Shown: positions 1 to 9,173, counted from the first letter of the stretch. The stretch is DNA of 64,000 bases from Devosia geojensis (GCF_000969415.1 NZ_JZEX01000124.1:1-64000); one strand, 5' to 3'. Made by a program: numbers and translations. Notes: a model not told the origin generated them from the sequence alone.

Positions 1-297
1 CCTCCCAACCTCCCCCGCAAGGGGGGAGGGAGAGATCGAGGGTGGGGGGTTCGTGGATCACCAGTGCTTCCCCGCCGCCCGACTGTCACCCCGGCGAAAG
101 CCGGGACCCAGTAAACGGCGCAGATGCGGTTCTCGCCGTGAAGCTCAAACAGAGATCCCGCTTACGAAGGAAAGGACCCAGTGAGGGGGACGGGAGTGGC
201 GCGCCAGCCGGTCGGCCAGCGTGTACTGGGTCCCGGCTTTCGCCGGGATGACAGTCGGTGGAGGGGCACAATGGTGCACAGCACCAGGCCTGTGCCC
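1..297. repeat. Gene-free stretch with inverted pair of dispersed repeat A
   Basis: No convincing gene lies here. Positions 84-112 and 224-254 hold the same short palindromic repeat in opposite orientation, with core CCGGCGAAAGCCGGGACCCA. The core is itself a hairpin (CCCGGC / GCCGGG type). A second C/G hairpin with a CCCCGCAAGGGG centre lies near positions 12-30. Related copies occur at about 1299, 1416 and 7669, so this is a dispersed family. Such repeats are frequent in rhizobial genomes. The short open frames over this region read through the repeats on both strands and are not believed to be genes. Confidence 0.6.
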
Positions 298-888
298 CTA
301 CCCCTTCCGCGTCCCCGTATTGTCCCCCGGCACCCACAGCACGTCCGCCTCGCCGTTGGAATTGGCGAGCCGCGCCAGCACGAAGAGGAGGTCGGACAGC
401 CGGTTGAGGTAGACGATCGCCTGGCTGTTGACGTCCGGCTCGACGCTCTTCAGCTCGACACAGATGCGCTCGGCGCGGCGCACCACCGTGCGCGCGACAT
501 GGCAGGCGACGGAAAGCTCGCTGCCGCCGGGCAGCACGAAGCTCTTCAACGGCGTCAGCTTTTCGTTGGCGCCGTCGATCTGCTCTTCCAGCCACTCGGT
601 TTGACGAGGCGTGACGCGCAGCGACCTGGGTCCGTCCGCCGGATCCTCGCCCGGCGTCGCGAGATCCGAGCCGACGTCGAAGAGATCGTTCTGCACACGG
701 GCGAGAATCGTATCGATGCGCGGCATGCCCCCGGTCGAGAGCCGCGCCTTGCCGATGAAGGCATTGGCCTCGTCGACCGTGCCGTAGGCCTCGACCCTGA
801 GGTCGAATTTTTCCCGGCGCGGCCCGCGCACGAGCCCGGTGGTGCCGTCGTCGCCGGTTTTCGTGTAGATCTTGTTGAGCTTGACCAT
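298..888 (-). CDS. PduO-type ATP:cob(I)alamin adenosyltransferase
   Basis: This 196-residue protein transfers the adenosyl group of ATP to cob(I)alamin, making adenosylcobalamin. The N-terminus MVKLNKIYTKTGDDGTTGL is the classic PduO/MMAB opening, containing the ATP-binding TKTGDDGTT motif. Further on it carries VEAYGTVDEANAFIG and, near the C-terminus, YLNRLSDLLFVLAR, both standard PduO family blocks. The length matches the family (180-200). It lies 3 bp downstream of the small membrane protein gene at 892-1092 on the same strand, so the two are probably co-transcribed. No cobalamin riboswitch was recognised upstream. Some annotations use cobO for this activity, but CobO is a different fold, so I leave the symbol empty. 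Confidence 0.93.
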   Translation of the reverse strand: MVKLNKIYTKTGDDGTTGLVRGPRREKFDLRVEAYGTVDEANAFIGKARLSTGGMPRIDTILARVQNDLFDVGSDLATPGEDPADGPRSLRVTPRQTEWLEEQIDGANEKLTPLKSFVLPGGSELSVACHVARTVVRRAERICVELKSVEPDVNSQAIVYLNRLSDLLFVLARLANSNGEADVLWVPGDNTGTRKG

Positions 889-891
889 CGG

Positions 892-1092
892 TTAGCCGGG
901 GGGTCGTCCGAAGAGGAAAAGCGCGCCGAGCAGCAGGACGATGGCGACGGCCTGGCCGATGACGCGCAGCCGCATCAGCTTCTGGCTGGTGTTGCCGGGC
1001 CCACCCTTGACCATGTTCCAGAGCCCCATGATCAGCACGCCGACGACGAAGAGAAGGGCGATGGCGATGGCGAAGTTGATGGCGTATTCCAT
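892..1092 (-). CDS. HIG1-like twin-transmembrane small protein
   Basis: A 66-residue protein starting MEYAINFAIAIALLF. It has two hydrophobic segments (about residues 5-25 and 45-62) separated by a basic loop with GNTSQKLMRLRV, the pattern of the small twin-transmembrane HIG1-type proteins of alphaproteobacteria, which are linked to respiratory complexes. The open frame continues 62 codons further upstream, but the upstream part looks like non-coding sequence with no hydrophobic or conserved character, so I chose the ATG at 1092. The gene sits immediately before the cobalamin adenosyltransferase gene with a 3-bp gap, an arrangement I believe is common in Rhizobiales. The precise function is unknown. 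Confidence 0.75.
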   Translation of the reverse strand: MEYAINFAIAIALLFVVGVLIMGLWNMVKGGPGNTSQKLMRLRVIGQAVAIVLLLGALFLFGRPPG

Positions 1093-1458
1093 GGAATAAC
1101 CTGCCTCCCTGAGCCTTGGTCCCGACGATATGACGGAGACCAAGCCGCTCGTTCCCGGCCGTTCCGGCACCCAGGGCAATTCTCTTGGGTCACAAAGCGT
1201 TGGACCGGTGCCGCGCTTGCCTAACGCTACCCCCGCGCGCGCCTGCGCCGCAAGAGGGTGGTGCGCCGGGTTGGGCACGATGGTGCGTCATCCAACGATG
1301 TCATCCCGGCGCAGGCCGGGACCCATCCTGAGATGTTTCACCCGCCGCAAGGTGTATGAGCCCGGCAATCCGCAGCCAAGACAAACTACCTGGCGGCTGT
1401 GGAGAAATCTCGGGATGGGCCCCGGCCTCCGCCGGGGTGACATCGGAGCGAGGGAAGA
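1093..1458. repeat. Gene-free stretch with inverted pair of dispersed repeat A
   Basis: This 366-bp gap between the HIG1-like gene and the LysR gene contains two copies of repeat A in inverted orientation: 1299-1351 and 1396-1449. The copies share about 40 bp around the cores CATCCCGGCGCAGGCCGGGA and its mirror, and enclose about 45 bp of unrelated sequence. The internal stretch CCGCAAGGTGTATGA (about 1348-1362) recurs in the copy at 7633-7692. I see no open frame with coding character here. The inverted pair could fold into a long stem in either transcript. Confidence 0.6.
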
Positions 1459-2355
1459 TCAAGTGCCTAACCCGATATATCCCGCCAGCGCCTCCCCCAG
1501 CGCATCGTAGATGGCGCGGATGCGGTGGCTGGTCATCAGTTCGCGGTGGCTCGTCAGCCAAACCTCGAGCGGCGGTATGCGCAGCTGCGGCAGGAGCGTG
1601 CGCAGGCCCGGCGTCCTGCCGACCAGCGGCATCTGGCCGAAGCCGATGCCGAGGCCGGCGCGGATCAGTTCCCAGAGCTGCGTCTGGCTGTCCGAGCGCA
1701 GGCGGAAATGGTCGCGCTTGAGGTCCCAGCCCATCTCGTGCGCGGCGCGGATGATGAGGTCGGAACGGTCGAGGCCGATGAGGTCGTGGGTGGTGAGCTC
1801 GTCGACCGTCTGCGGCGTGCCGCGCCGATCGAGATAGCTCTCGTGGGCGCAGCAAACGATGGGGATCTCGCCGAGCTTTCTCGTCACCAGCTCGAGCTGT
1901 GTCGGCCGGAACATGCGGATGGCGATATCGGCTTCGCGCAGCAAGAGGTTCTCGGCCGAATCGGTCGGCACGATCTCCAGGGCGATTGCCGGGTAGCGAT
2001 CGCGGATCGGCCGCAGCAATCCGGGCAGCACATAGTTCGCAACCATGGTCGAGGCGGTGATGCGCACCGTGCCGCCGGGATCGGGCTGCGCTCCCTCGGC
2101 GCGGATGGCGGCTTCCGCGAGCGCCCGGCGCGCCGACGCCACCGGCTCGAAGAGCCTCAGCGCCGTCTCGTTGGGCTTGAGGCCGGAGAGCGTGCGCTCG
2201 AAGAGCAATACGCCAAGGCTTGCCTCCAGCGCCTCGATGTGCCGGCCGGCGGTCGGTTGCGAGAGGCCGAGCTTGCGCGCGGCGGCAGAAAGCGAGCCCT
2301 CCTCGACCACGCCGGCAAAGGTGCGCCAGAGCCACCAATCGGGTTCGCTATTCAT
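1459..2355 (-). CDS. LysR-family transcriptional regulator
   Basis: A 298-residue LysR regulator, the usual length. The N-terminal winged helix-turn-helix is clear: LWRTFAGVVEEGSLSAAARKLGLSQP then TAGRHIEALEASLGVLLFER, about residues 8-60. The effector domain follows (about 90-290), including GTVRITAS at the linker. It is transcribed divergently from the NAD-dependent epimerase/NmrA-like gene at 2439, with an 83-bp intergenic region that carries an ATCTC-N9-GAGAT palindrome. By the usual LysR logic it probably regulates that neighbour and itself. The inducer cannot be read from the sequence. Confidence 0.9.
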   Translation of the reverse strand: MNSEPDWWLWRTFAGVVEEGSLSAAARKLGLSQPTAGRHIEALEASLGVLLFERTLSGLKPNETALRLFEPVASARRALAEAAIRAEGAQPDPGGTVRITASTMVANYVLPGLLRPIRDRYPAIALEIVPTDSAENLLLREADIAIRMFRPTQLELVTRKLGEIPIVCCAHESYLDRRGTPQTVDELTTHDLIGLDRSDLIIRAAHEMGWDLKRDHFRLRSDSQTQLWELIRAGLGIGFGQMPLVGRTPGLRTLLPQLRIPPLEVWLTSHRELMTSHRIRAIYDALGEALAGYIGLGT

Positions 2356-2361
2356 TATTGT

Positions 2362-2380
2362 ATCTCAGATGTGCAGAGAT
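2362..2380. promoter_or_regulatory. Palindrome between LysR gene and its divergent target
   Basis: ATCTC-N9-GAGAT lies 6 bp from the LysR start codon and about 59 bp before the epimerase gene. Divergent placement and dyad symmetry suit a LysR operator, although the arms are only five bases long. This is inference. Confidence 0.35.
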
Positions 2381-2438
2381 GACCAATGTCAAAACAATCA
2401 TGAATGCTGCATCTCTTATGTGTCAACCGCAGGGAAAC

Positions 2439-3392
2439 ATGAAAATGGCAAAGGGCAAGATCGTCATCCTCGGCATCAACGGCCATGTCGGCCACGCGGC
2501 GGCCGAGGCGTTCGCAGCGGCCGGCTGGCAGGTCACGGGCTTCGGCCGCAGCAACCGGCAGCCGGTCGCGGGCGTCGAGTTCGTTGCGGGCGATGCCGAC
2601 GACGTCGCCGCGCTGAAAGCCGCGATCGCCGACGCCGACGTGGTGTTCAACGGGCTGAACCTGCCCTACGACAAATGGTTCGACGGCCGCGCCGAAGCCC
2701 AGCTCGCCCGTGTCATCGAGGCGATGGGCGCCTCGGGCAAGACCATGCTCTTTCCGGGCAACGTCTACAATTACGCCGCGAGCGAGACGCTGCTGACGCC
2801 CGACACGCCCGAACGCCCCGAGCGGCCGCGCGGCGAGATCCGCTTGCGCATGGAGGCGATGCTCAAGGCCGCCGCCGCGCGTGGGGCTTTCCAGACCATC
2901 GTGGTGCGGGCCGGCGATTTCTTCGGGCCGGGTTCGCACAACGATTACCTCGACCTGCTGATCCTGCGCGAAGCCGCCAAGGGCCGCGTGGCGCTTGCCG
3001 CCCACGAGGTCCCACACAGTTGGGCTTACCTGCCCGATCTCGGCCGTGCGTTTGTCGCGGTCGCCGAACGGCGCGAGGAGCTTGCCGGCTACGAGGCGTT
3101 CCACTTCGCGGGCCATTTCGTCACCTCCGGCGAGGTGTTCGAGGCCATCCAGGCGGTCTCGCCGAAAATGCTGACGCGGGTGCCGACGCCCTGGACGATG
3201 CTGTCGCTCCTCGGGCTCGCCATGCCGCTGATGCGGGAAATCGTGAAGATGCGCTACCTCTGGGACAATCCCATGCGCCTGGCCGATCCGCGGCTCGAAG
3301 CCATCCTCGGCCCCGATTTCGGCACGCCGTTCGATGAGGCGATGGGGCGCACCGTCGCGCGGTTCTTCACCGAAAGCCGGCAGGCGGCCTGA
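2439..3392 (+). CDS. NAD(P)-binding epimerase/NmrA-like protein
   Basis: A 317-residue protein with an N-terminal Rossmann fold: KIVILGINGHVGHAAAEAF matches the GxxGxxG dinucleotide-binding motif of the extended/atypical SDR superfamily (about residues 5-24). Family members include NAD-dependent epimerases and NmrA-like redox-sensing proteins. No catalytic YxxxK could be assigned with certainty; the NVYNYAAS region (about residue 107) is the nearest equivalent. The ATG at 2439 and another at 2445 are both possible; the AGGGA at 2431 sits at better spacing for 2445. It is divergent from the LysR gene and is probably its target. Substrate unknown. Confidence 0.8.
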   Translation: MKMAKGKIVILGINGHVGHAAAEAFAAAGWQVTGFGRSNRQPVAGVEFVAGDADDVAALKAAIADADVVFNGLNLPYDKWFDGRAEAQLARVIEAMGASGKTMLFPGNVYNYAASETLLTPDTPERPERPRGEIRLRMEAMLKAAAARGAFQTIVVRAGDFFGPGSHNDYLDLLILREAAKGRVALAAHEVPHSWAYLPDLGRAFVAVAERREELAGYEAFHFAGHFVTSGEVFEAIQAVSPKMLTRVPTPWTMLSLLGLAMPLMREIVKMRYLWDNPMRLADPRLEAILGPDFGTPFDEAMGRTVARFFTESRQAA

Positions 3393-3398
3393 ACTACC

Positions 3399-4373
3399 CT
3401 AGGCGTCGTCCCCGCCGCCGTGCTCGCGCACGAACGTTGCGACCTCCGGCACCGGCGGCGCCTCGTGCGGACGGCCGAAGTCGGGGGCCGCGGTTTCCTG
3501 GCCGGCATCGATGATCGAGCGGCGCACGGCCCGGGTGCGGGTGAAGAGCTCTTCGAGCGCCGGCCCGTCGCCGACCCGCACCGCCCGCTGCAGCACGGAC
3601 AGGTCCTCGAGGAAGCGCCCCAGCATCTCCAGCACCGCGTCGCGGTTGGTCAGGAACACGTCGCGCCACATCACCGGATCTGACGCGGCGATACGGGTGA
3701 AATCGCGAAAGCCCGAGGCCGAGAACTTGATGACTTCCGATTGCGTCGCCTGCTCGAGGTCGGCGACGGTGCCCACGATGTTGTAGGCGACGAGATGCGG
3801 CACATGGCTGGTGATGGCGAGCACCATGTCGTGATGATCGGCATCCATCGTCTCGACGTTCGAGCCCATCGCCCGCCAGAAGGCGGCAAGCTTTTCGACC
3901 GCGGCCTTGTCGACCTGTGGACCGGGGGTGAGGACGCACCAGCGGTTGGCGAAGAGCTCGGCAAAGCCCGCCGATGGCCCCGAATGCTCGGTGCCCGCCA
4001 GCGGATGGCCGGGAATGAAGTGGACGCCCTCGGGCACCAATGGCTCGACCACCTTGACCACATGCCGTTTGACCGACCCGACGTCGGAGAGGATCGCGCC
4101 CGGCTCCAGCGCCGGGGCGATCGCCTTCATCACCGCCTCGTAGGCGCCAACGGGCGTTGCGAGGATGACGAGGTCCGCACCCCGCACCGCCTCGGCCGGA
4201 TCGAGCGTATAGGCATCGCCGAGATTGAGTTCGCGCGCTTCCTCGAGCGTGTCGCTGCGCCGCGTCGAGATGGCGATGACGTCGGCGAGGCCCTGCCGGC
4301 GCGCCGCGAGCGCGATGGACGAGCCGATGAGGCCGATGCCGACAAGGGCGAGCTTCCTGAATTTGACCGTCAT
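3399..4373 (-). CDS. tyrC: Prephenate/arogenate (cyclohexadienyl) dehydrogenase
   Basis: A 324-residue dehydrogenase of tyrosine synthesis, oxidising prephenate or arogenate with loss of CO2. The N-terminus LALVGIGLIGSSIALAAR is the GxGxxG NAD-binding motif typical of TyrA/TyrC, followed by ADLVILATPVGAY and FIPGHPLAGTEHSGP, which carries the catalytic histidine of the family. There is no fused chorismate mutase or ACT domain. Its start overlaps the hisC stop by 4 bp, so the two are translationally coupled. With hisC it can complete an aromatic amino acid branch. It ends 6 bp from the convergent epimerase gene. Confidence 0.92.
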   Translation of the reverse strand: MTVKFRKLALVGIGLIGSSIALAARRQGLADVIAISTRRSDTLEEARELNLGDAYTLDPAEAVRGADLVILATPVGAYEAVMKAIAPALEPGAILSDVGSVKRHVVKVVEPLVPEGVHFIPGHPLAGTEHSGPSAGFAELFANRWCVLTPGPQVDKAAVEKLAAFWRAMGSNVETMDADHHDMVLAITSHVPHLVAYNIVGTVADLEQATQSEVIKFSASGFRDFTRIAASDPVMWRDVFLTNRDAVLEMLGRFLEDLSVLQRAVRVGDGPALEELFTRTRAVRRSIIDAGQETAAPDFGRPHEAPPVPEVATFVREHGGGDDA

Positions 4374-5446
4374 TGGAAGTCCTTCAACACCTCGGCGACG
4401 GCGCGCATGGCGCTTTCCGTACCGATGGAAATGCGCAATCCCTGCGGGATGCCGTAGACGCCGATCTGCCGCACGATGAGGCCCTTGGCCATCAGCGCCT
4501 CGAACGCCGCATCGGCTTCAGTTTCGCTCGGAAACAGCACCAGCACGAAATTGGCCTGGCTCGGCACGACGCGCAGCCGGTTGCCCGAGAGCCTGCCCGT
4601 CAGCCACTCCCGCCACTGCGCATTGTGGGCCTTGAGCCGCGCCGTGAATTCCGTGTCCCGCGCCGCCGCGGCCCCCGCCATCTGCGCCGGCAGGTTGACG
4701 TTGAACGGGCCGCGGATGCGGTTGACCGCATCGACCACGTGCTCGGGCGCGTACATCCAGCCGATCCGCGCCGCCGCCAGCCCCATCTTGGAGAAGGTCC
4801 TGACCATCACAACATTCTCGGCCGCATCGACAAGGTCCTGCCCCACCGAATAGTCGGCCGCCGTCACGTATTCGGCGTAGGCGCTGTCGATGACGAGGAG
4901 GATATCGGGTCGCAGTCCGGCATGGAGCCGGCGCACTTCCGCGTCGCTGAGATAGGTGCCGGTCGGGTTGTTGGGATTGGCAAGCCAGACGATCCGCGTC
5001 CGCTCGCTCACCGCCGCCAGCAGCGCATCGACATCGGCGGTGAAATCCGTCTCGTCCACCAGCACGATGCGCGCGCCTGCCGCCGTGGTGACGATCGGAT
5101 AGAGCGAGAACCCGTAGCGGTTCATCACCGCCTCGTCGCCCTGTCCCAGATAGCACTGTGCGATGAGGTGCAGCAGGTCGCCCGACCCGTTGCTCGCGAC
5201 GATCAGGTCCGGGTCGATGCCATGGACCTCGCCGAGCGCGGTTCGCAGCACCCGCGACGAGCCTTCCGGATAGATCTCGAGATGCTCGGCGGCCTGGCGG
5301 AACGCCTCGATGGCCTTGGGACTCGCGCCCAGCGGGCTTTCGTTTGCCGAAAGCTTGATCGCCTTGCTGCCCGACGCGCCGGACTTGCCGGGCACATAGG
5401 CGGCGATGTCGAGGATGCCGGGTTGGGGCGTGGGACGGTTTGGCAT
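4370..5446 (-). CDS. hisC: Histidinol-phosphate / aromatic aminotransferase
   Basis: A 358-residue PLP-dependent class I/II aminotransferase. It opens MPNRPTPQPGILDIAAYVPG, the HisC start in this group, then KAIKLSANESPLGASP, the substrate loop of HisC. WLANPNNPTGTYLS carries the cofactor-binding NPNNPTG, and VMVRTFSKMGLAAARIGW carries the Schiff-base lysine in the FSK motif. The open frame extends about 100 codons upstream, but that part lacks conservation, so I chose the ATG at 5446. It overlaps tyrC by 4 bp. In Rhizobiales this hisC copy next to tyrC often serves aromatic as well as histidinol-phosphate transamination; that specificity is inference. Confidence 0.93.
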   Translation of the reverse strand: MPNRPTPQPGILDIAAYVPGKSGASGSKAIKLSANESPLGASPKAIEAFRQAAEHLEIYPEGSSRVLRTALGEVHGIDPDLIVASNGSGDLLHLIAQCYLGQGDEAVMNRYGFSLYPIVTTAAGARIVLVDETDFTADVDALLAAVSERTRIVWLANPNNPTGTYLSDAEVRRLHAGLRPDILLVIDSAYAEYVTAADYSVGQDLVDAAENVVMVRTFSKMGLAAARIGWMYAPEHVVDAVNRIRGPFNVNLPAQMAGAAAARDTEFTARLKAHNAQWREWLTGRLSGNRLRVVPSQANFVLVLFPSETEADAAFEALMAKGLIVRQIGVYGIPQGLRISIGTESAMRAVAEVLKDFQ

Positions 5447-5526
5447 GGAAGGTTGGAACTCGGGCGAAAAAACCGCGCGGACCATAGTGCGGTTGGAGGC
5501 GAAGGGGAAGCGGCTTCGCACCGAGC

Positions 5527-6267
5527 CTAGAGCTCCGTCATCTGCCGCGCCGCCTGCGCCGAGAGCCCAGGCACGCGTACATAGCGCTCGGCGCGCTTGC
5601 GGCGCGGCACGGCGGGAAAATTCTCCTTGCGCGCCCGTACGCAGATGACCCCGGACATCGCCGGCCCGAAGAGCCGCCCCGCCCGCTCGAAAAAGCGCGT
5701 CCATTTCAACACGATCCCCGTCTCGAACGGCGGCAGGAACAGGGCATCCCGCCACACCTCCGGCACGAACGAGTGGTCGCGCAGGAGCTTCTCGAGCTGC
5801 CCGGCCGAATACGGGTGCCCCTGCCCGAAGGGCGTGTTGTCGCGCTGCGCCCAGATGCCCCGCCGCCGCGGCACGACGAGGACGAGGTGCCCGCCCGGCG
5901 CCACCACCCGCCAGAGCTCGCGCATCAGCTCCTCGGCATCCGAGATGTGCTCGAACGCATGCACGGCAAGGACGAGATCGACCGCCGCGTCCGTCAGCGG
6001 CATTTCGAGCGGATCGCAGAGCACCGTGTGCGATGGCCCCTCGCGCGGCCAGGCGGAAGCACCCTGCCGCGCCGGCATGAAGGCGAGGACCCGCTCGGCT
6101 TCGGCCAGCGTGAAGCGCAGATAGGGCGTCGCGAACCCCAGCCCCAGCACCCGCCGCCCCCTGACAGGTCCGGAGAGCGCCGTCACCTGCTCGCGCACCA
6201 GCGCGCGCGAAATCCGCCCCAAGGGGGATTTGTAGTAGGCGATTAAGCGGGCAACGTCGATGGCCAT
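5527..6267 (-). CDS. Class I SAM-dependent methyltransferase
   Basis: A 246-residue methyltransferase. The SAM-binding region is visible as GRRVLGLGFATPY (motif I variant, GLG instead of GxGxG), then LEMPLTDAAVDLVLAVHAFEHISDAEEL and LWRVVAPGGHLVLVVPR, typical of the UbiE/Methyltransf_11 superfamily. The C-terminal third is basic (ENFPAVPRRKRAERY). I preferred the ATG at 6267 over 6285 because MAIDVARLIAYYKSPLGR looks like the conserved start. It is divergent from gloB with 84 bp between. Pairing of such a methyltransferase with gloB is recurrent in Rhizobiales, but the substrate is unknown. Confidence 0.8.
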   Translation of the reverse strand: MAIDVARLIAYYKSPLGRISRALVREQVTALSGPVRGRRVLGLGFATPYLRFTLAEAERVLAFMPARQGASAWPREGPSHTVLCDPLEMPLTDAAVDLVLAVHAFEHISDAEELMRELWRVVAPGGHLVLVVPRRRGIWAQRDNTPFGQGHPYSAGQLEKLLRDHSFVPEVWRDALFLPPFETGIVLKWTRFFERAGRLFGPAMSGVICVRARKENFPAVPRRKRAERYVRVPGLSAQAARQMTEL

Positions 6268-6351
6268 GCCGCGAGTCTGCCGCATGGGTCGGCGCTTGTC
6301 ACCATGCCGGGCGTACCGCTAGCCTTGAACCCCAAGCGAACGGAGCGCCCC

Positions 6352-7119
6352 ATGACCCTCGTCGTCGACGTTTTTCCCGCCCGGCAGGACAATTTCGGCT
6401 ATCTCGCCCACGACACGGCGACCGGCCGAACCGCGGCCATCGACGCGCCGGAAGCGGCGCCCATCCGGCAGGCCCTCGCCCATCGCGGCTGGAAACTGAC
6501 CGATATTTTCATCACGCACCACCACGCCGACCACACCGAGGCGATTCCCGAGCTCAAATCCGCCTTTTCCGCGATCGTCACCGGCCCGCGCGCCGAAGCC
6601 GGCAAGATCGCGGGGCTCGATACCCTCATCGATCCCGGCGACGTGGTTGAGCTGGGCGAAAGCCGCTTCGAGGTGATCGCAACGCCCGGCCATACGCTCG
6701 GACACGTCACCTACCACGAGCGCGCCGGCGGGCACCTGTTCACCGGCGATGCGCTCTTTTCGCTCGGGTGCGGGCGCATGTTCGAGGGCGAGCCGGGCCC
6801 GATGTGGGAGGGCCTCAAGCGCCTGCGCGCGCTGCCCGACGCCACCCTCGTCTATTGCGGGCACGAATATACCGCCGCCAACGCCCGCTTCGCCCTTTCG
6901 GTCGACCCGCAGAACGATGCGTTGCTCACCCGCGCCGCCGAGGTGACGGCCCTGCGCGAGGCCGGCAAGCCCACCATTCCGGCAACGCTCGGCATCGAAA
7001 AGGCCGCCAACCCGTTCTTGCGCGCCGACGCCCCCCTTTTCGCCCGCCTCTATGGGCTCGAAGGCGCCGACCCCGCCGAGGTCTTCGCGGCCCTGCGCAA
7101 GGCCAAGGACGGTTTCTGA
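6352..7119 (+). CDS. gloB: Hydroxyacylglutathione hydrolase (glyoxalase II)
   Basis: A 255-residue metallo-beta-lactamase-fold enzyme that hydrolyses S-D-lactoylglutathione, the second step of methylglyoxal detoxification. The metal-binding motif THHHADHTEAI is the glyoxalase II form of THxHxDH. Further ligands lie in TPGHTLGHVTYH and FTGDALFSLGCGRMFEG, and the C-terminal substrate domain has YCGHEYT and NPFLR, both hallmark GloB blocks. Start at 6352 follows CGGAGCG as ribosome-binding site; the frame extends 16 codons upstream. Methylglyoxal synthase is also encoded in this window (36613-36975), so both production and disposal are present. Confidence 0.95.
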   Translation: MTLVVDVFPARQDNFGYLAHDTATGRTAAIDAPEAAPIRQALAHRGWKLTDIFITHHHADHTEAIPELKSAFSAIVTGPRAEAGKIAGLDTLIDPGDVVELGESRFEVIATPGHTLGHVTYHERAGGHLFTGDALFSLGCGRMFEGEPGPMWEGLKRLRALPDATLVYCGHEYTAANARFALSVDPQNDALLTRAAEVTALREAGKPTIPATLGIEKAANPFLRADAPLFARLYGLEGADPAEVFAALRKAKDGF

Positions 7120-7310
7120 TCTCGAGGCTGGTTCATCCGGCCTTGCGAAAAAGAAAAGCAATTTCACGCCGTTAACCACGCCGAGAGGTTCCGGGGCACT
7201 TCCGCCCGATTCCCGTTGCAGCCGAGACGCCGATCACGACGTTATGGTCGCGAGGCCCCGCCCCTCCCCCAACGGGCGGACGTGGCCCGCGATGCTGAGG
7301 TGGCGCGGCG

Positions 7311-7577
7311 ATGTCGCACGAAGAATCCGAAGAGCGTATCGAGCCGGAATTCCGGCTGCCCGTGCCGGTCGAACCGCGCCAGCCTCGCCCGTCCCTCGCC
7401 CGCTCCTCGCCGGCCGCCGCGTTCCTCAGCCAGCTCATCGCCGCCCGCTCCCGCCTCGAGCCGCAGAAGGAAATGCGCCGCGCGCCGGTGGACATCGCGC
7501 TCGACGCCTATTCGACCGGCGCCAAGATCACCGTGCGCCGCATGCCCAAGGGCTACCGCAAGACGCTGGTGATCTGA
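7311..7577 (+). CDS. Small conserved hypothetical protein
   Basis: An 88-residue protein beginning MSHEESEERIEPEFRLPVP, preceded by GAGGTGG at a workable distance. The N-terminal half is acidic and proline-rich and probably unstructured; the C-terminal half has ITVRRMPKGYRKTLVI, which looks like a folded strand-rich end. I do not recognise the family. It follows gloB on the same strand after a 191-bp gap and may have its own promoter. Codon use resembles neighbouring real genes, and no better frame exists on the other strand. Confidence 0.55.
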   Translation: MSHEESEERIEPEFRLPVPVEPRQPRPSLARSSPAAAFLSQLIAARSRLEPQKEMRRAPVDIALDAYSTGAKITVRRMPKGYRKTLVI

Positions 7578-7632
7578 GGCGGCCTGCCGCGCTGGCAACG
7601 CACCCGGGGAGCAGTCGTGTGCTTCCGCTCCG

Positions 7633-7692
7633 TTTCACACACCTTGCGGCTGGCGCTGCATCTCAAGATGAGTCCCGACTTTCGCCGGGATG
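7633..7692 (-). repeat. Dispersed repeat A, single copy
   Basis: Reverse-complement copy of the repeat seen at 1299-1351. The palindromic core reads GTCCCGACTTTCGCCGGGAT on the plus strand and the tail contains CACACCTTGCGGC, matching CCGCAAGGTGTATGA at the other locus. It fills the gap between the small gene at 7311 and fumC. Confidence 0.6.
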
Positions 7693-7772
7693 GCAGCCGG
7701 TGGGTCCGTAAGATGGTGCCCAGTCCCTCCGGACAGTCCTGCCTCAAGGGAGAGGCCAGGAGCTCTACCGCC

Positions 7773-9173
7773 TTACGTCTTGCCCGCCGTCGGCCCGACC
7801 ATGTTCTCGGGCCTCACTTCCGCATCGAACTCCTCGCCCGCCAGGAGGCCGAGCTCGATCGCCGATTCCTTCAAGGTCAGGCCCTTCTTGTGGGCGTTCT
7901 TGGCAATCTTTGCCGCGTTGTCGTAGCCGATCTTGCGGTTGAGGGCGGTGACCAGCATCAGCGAGTTGTTGAGGTGCTCGGCGATGCGTTTACGGTCCGG
8001 CTCGATGCCGATGGCGCAGTGGTCGTTGAAGCTCTTGGCCGCATCGGCGAGGAGCCGCACCGACTGCAGGAAATTGTAGGCGATGACCGGCTTGAAGACG
8101 TTGAGCTCGAAATTGCCCTGGCTGGCGGCAAAGCCGATGGCCGCGTCATTGCCCATCACCTGCACGGCCACCATCGTCATGGCTTCCGACTGGGTGGGGT
8201 TGACCTTGCCCGGCATGATCGAGGAGCCCGGCTCGTTCTCGGGAATGGTGATTTCCCCCAGCCCAGAGCGTGGCCCGGAAGCGAGCCAGCGCACGTCGTT
8301 GGCGACCTTCATCAGGGCGGCGGCAAGCTGCTTCAAGGCGCCCGAGGTGCCGACGAACGCATCGTGCCCGGCCATCACGGCGAACTTGTTGGGGGCGGTG
8401 ACGAAATCATGGCCGGTCAATTTGGCGATCTCGCCGGCAACGGTTACGCCATAGTCGGGATGGGCGTTGAGCCCCGTGCCGACGGCGGTGCCGCCGAGCG
8501 CCAGTTCCTTCAGCTGCGGGAGCGTCGCCTTGATCGCCTTGACGGCGAGGTCGATCTGCGCAACCCACCCGCTCATCTCCTGGCCGAGCGTCAGCGGGGT
8601 CGCATCCTGCAGGTGCGTGCGGCCGATCTTGACGACGTCGGCGAACTCGCGGGCCTTGGCCTCGAGGGTCGCGCGCAGCACCTCGACGCGCGGGAAAAGG
8701 TAGCCCTCGAGCGCCTCGACGGCGGCGATGTGCATGGCCGTCGGATAGGTGTCGTTGGACGACTGGCTCATGTTGACGTGGTCATTGGGATGGATGGGCT
8801 TCTTGCTTCCCATCTGGCCGCCGGCCATCTCGATGGCGCGGTTGGAGATGACCTCGTTGACGTTCATGTTGGACTGGGTGCCCGAGCCCGTCTGCCAGAC
8901 GACGAGCGGGAAGTGGTCGGCGAGCTTGCCGGCGATCACCTCGTCGGCGGCCGCGATAATCAGGTCGCGCGTCTTCTCGTCCATGAGGCCGAGCTTGTGG
9001 TTGGCGAGCGCGGCAGCTTTCTTGAGGATACCGAAGGCGGTGATGATCTCGGTGGGCATGCGCTCACCGCCGATGTCGAAATTGGCGAGGCTGCGGGCCG
9101 TCTGGGCGCCGTAATATTTGTCGGCCGGCACGTTAATGGTGCCCATGGAATCCGATTCAACCCGCATGCTCAT
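7773..9173 (-). CDS. fumC: Class II fumarate hydratase
   Basis: A 466-residue oxygen-stable fumarase of the TCA cycle interconverting fumarate and malate. The superfamily signature [13 protein letters not shown] is present (about residue 318), as are the catalytic-site blocks [26 protein letters not shown] and [16 protein letters not shown]. Length is standard (460-467). The start at 9173 gives [25 protein letters not shown]. Transcribed alone on the minus strand; rpmF lies upstream, separated by rpmF's strong terminator. Confidence 0.97.
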   Translation of the reverse strand: MSMRVESDSMGTINVPADKYYGAQTARSLANFDIGGERMPTEIITAFGILKKAAALANHKLGLMDEKTRDLIIAAADEVIAGKLADHFPLVVWQTGSGTQSNMNVNEVISNRAIEMAGGQMGSKKPIHPNDHVNMSQSSNDTYPTAMHIAAVEALEGYLFPRVEVLRATLEAKAREFADVVKIGRTHLQDATPLTLGQEMSGWVAQIDLAVKAIKATLPQLKELALGGTAVGTGLNAHPDYGVTVAGEIAKLTGHDFVTAPNKFAVMAGHDAFVGTSGALKQLAAALMKVANDVRWLASGPRSGLGEITIPENEPGSSIMPGKVNPTQSEAMTMVAVQVMGNDAAIGFAASQGNFELNVFKPVIAYNFLQSVRLLADAAKSFNDHCAIGIEPDRKRIAEHLNNSLMLVTALNRKIGYDNAAKIAKNAHKKGLTLKESAIELGLLAGEEFDAEVRPENMVGPTAGKT

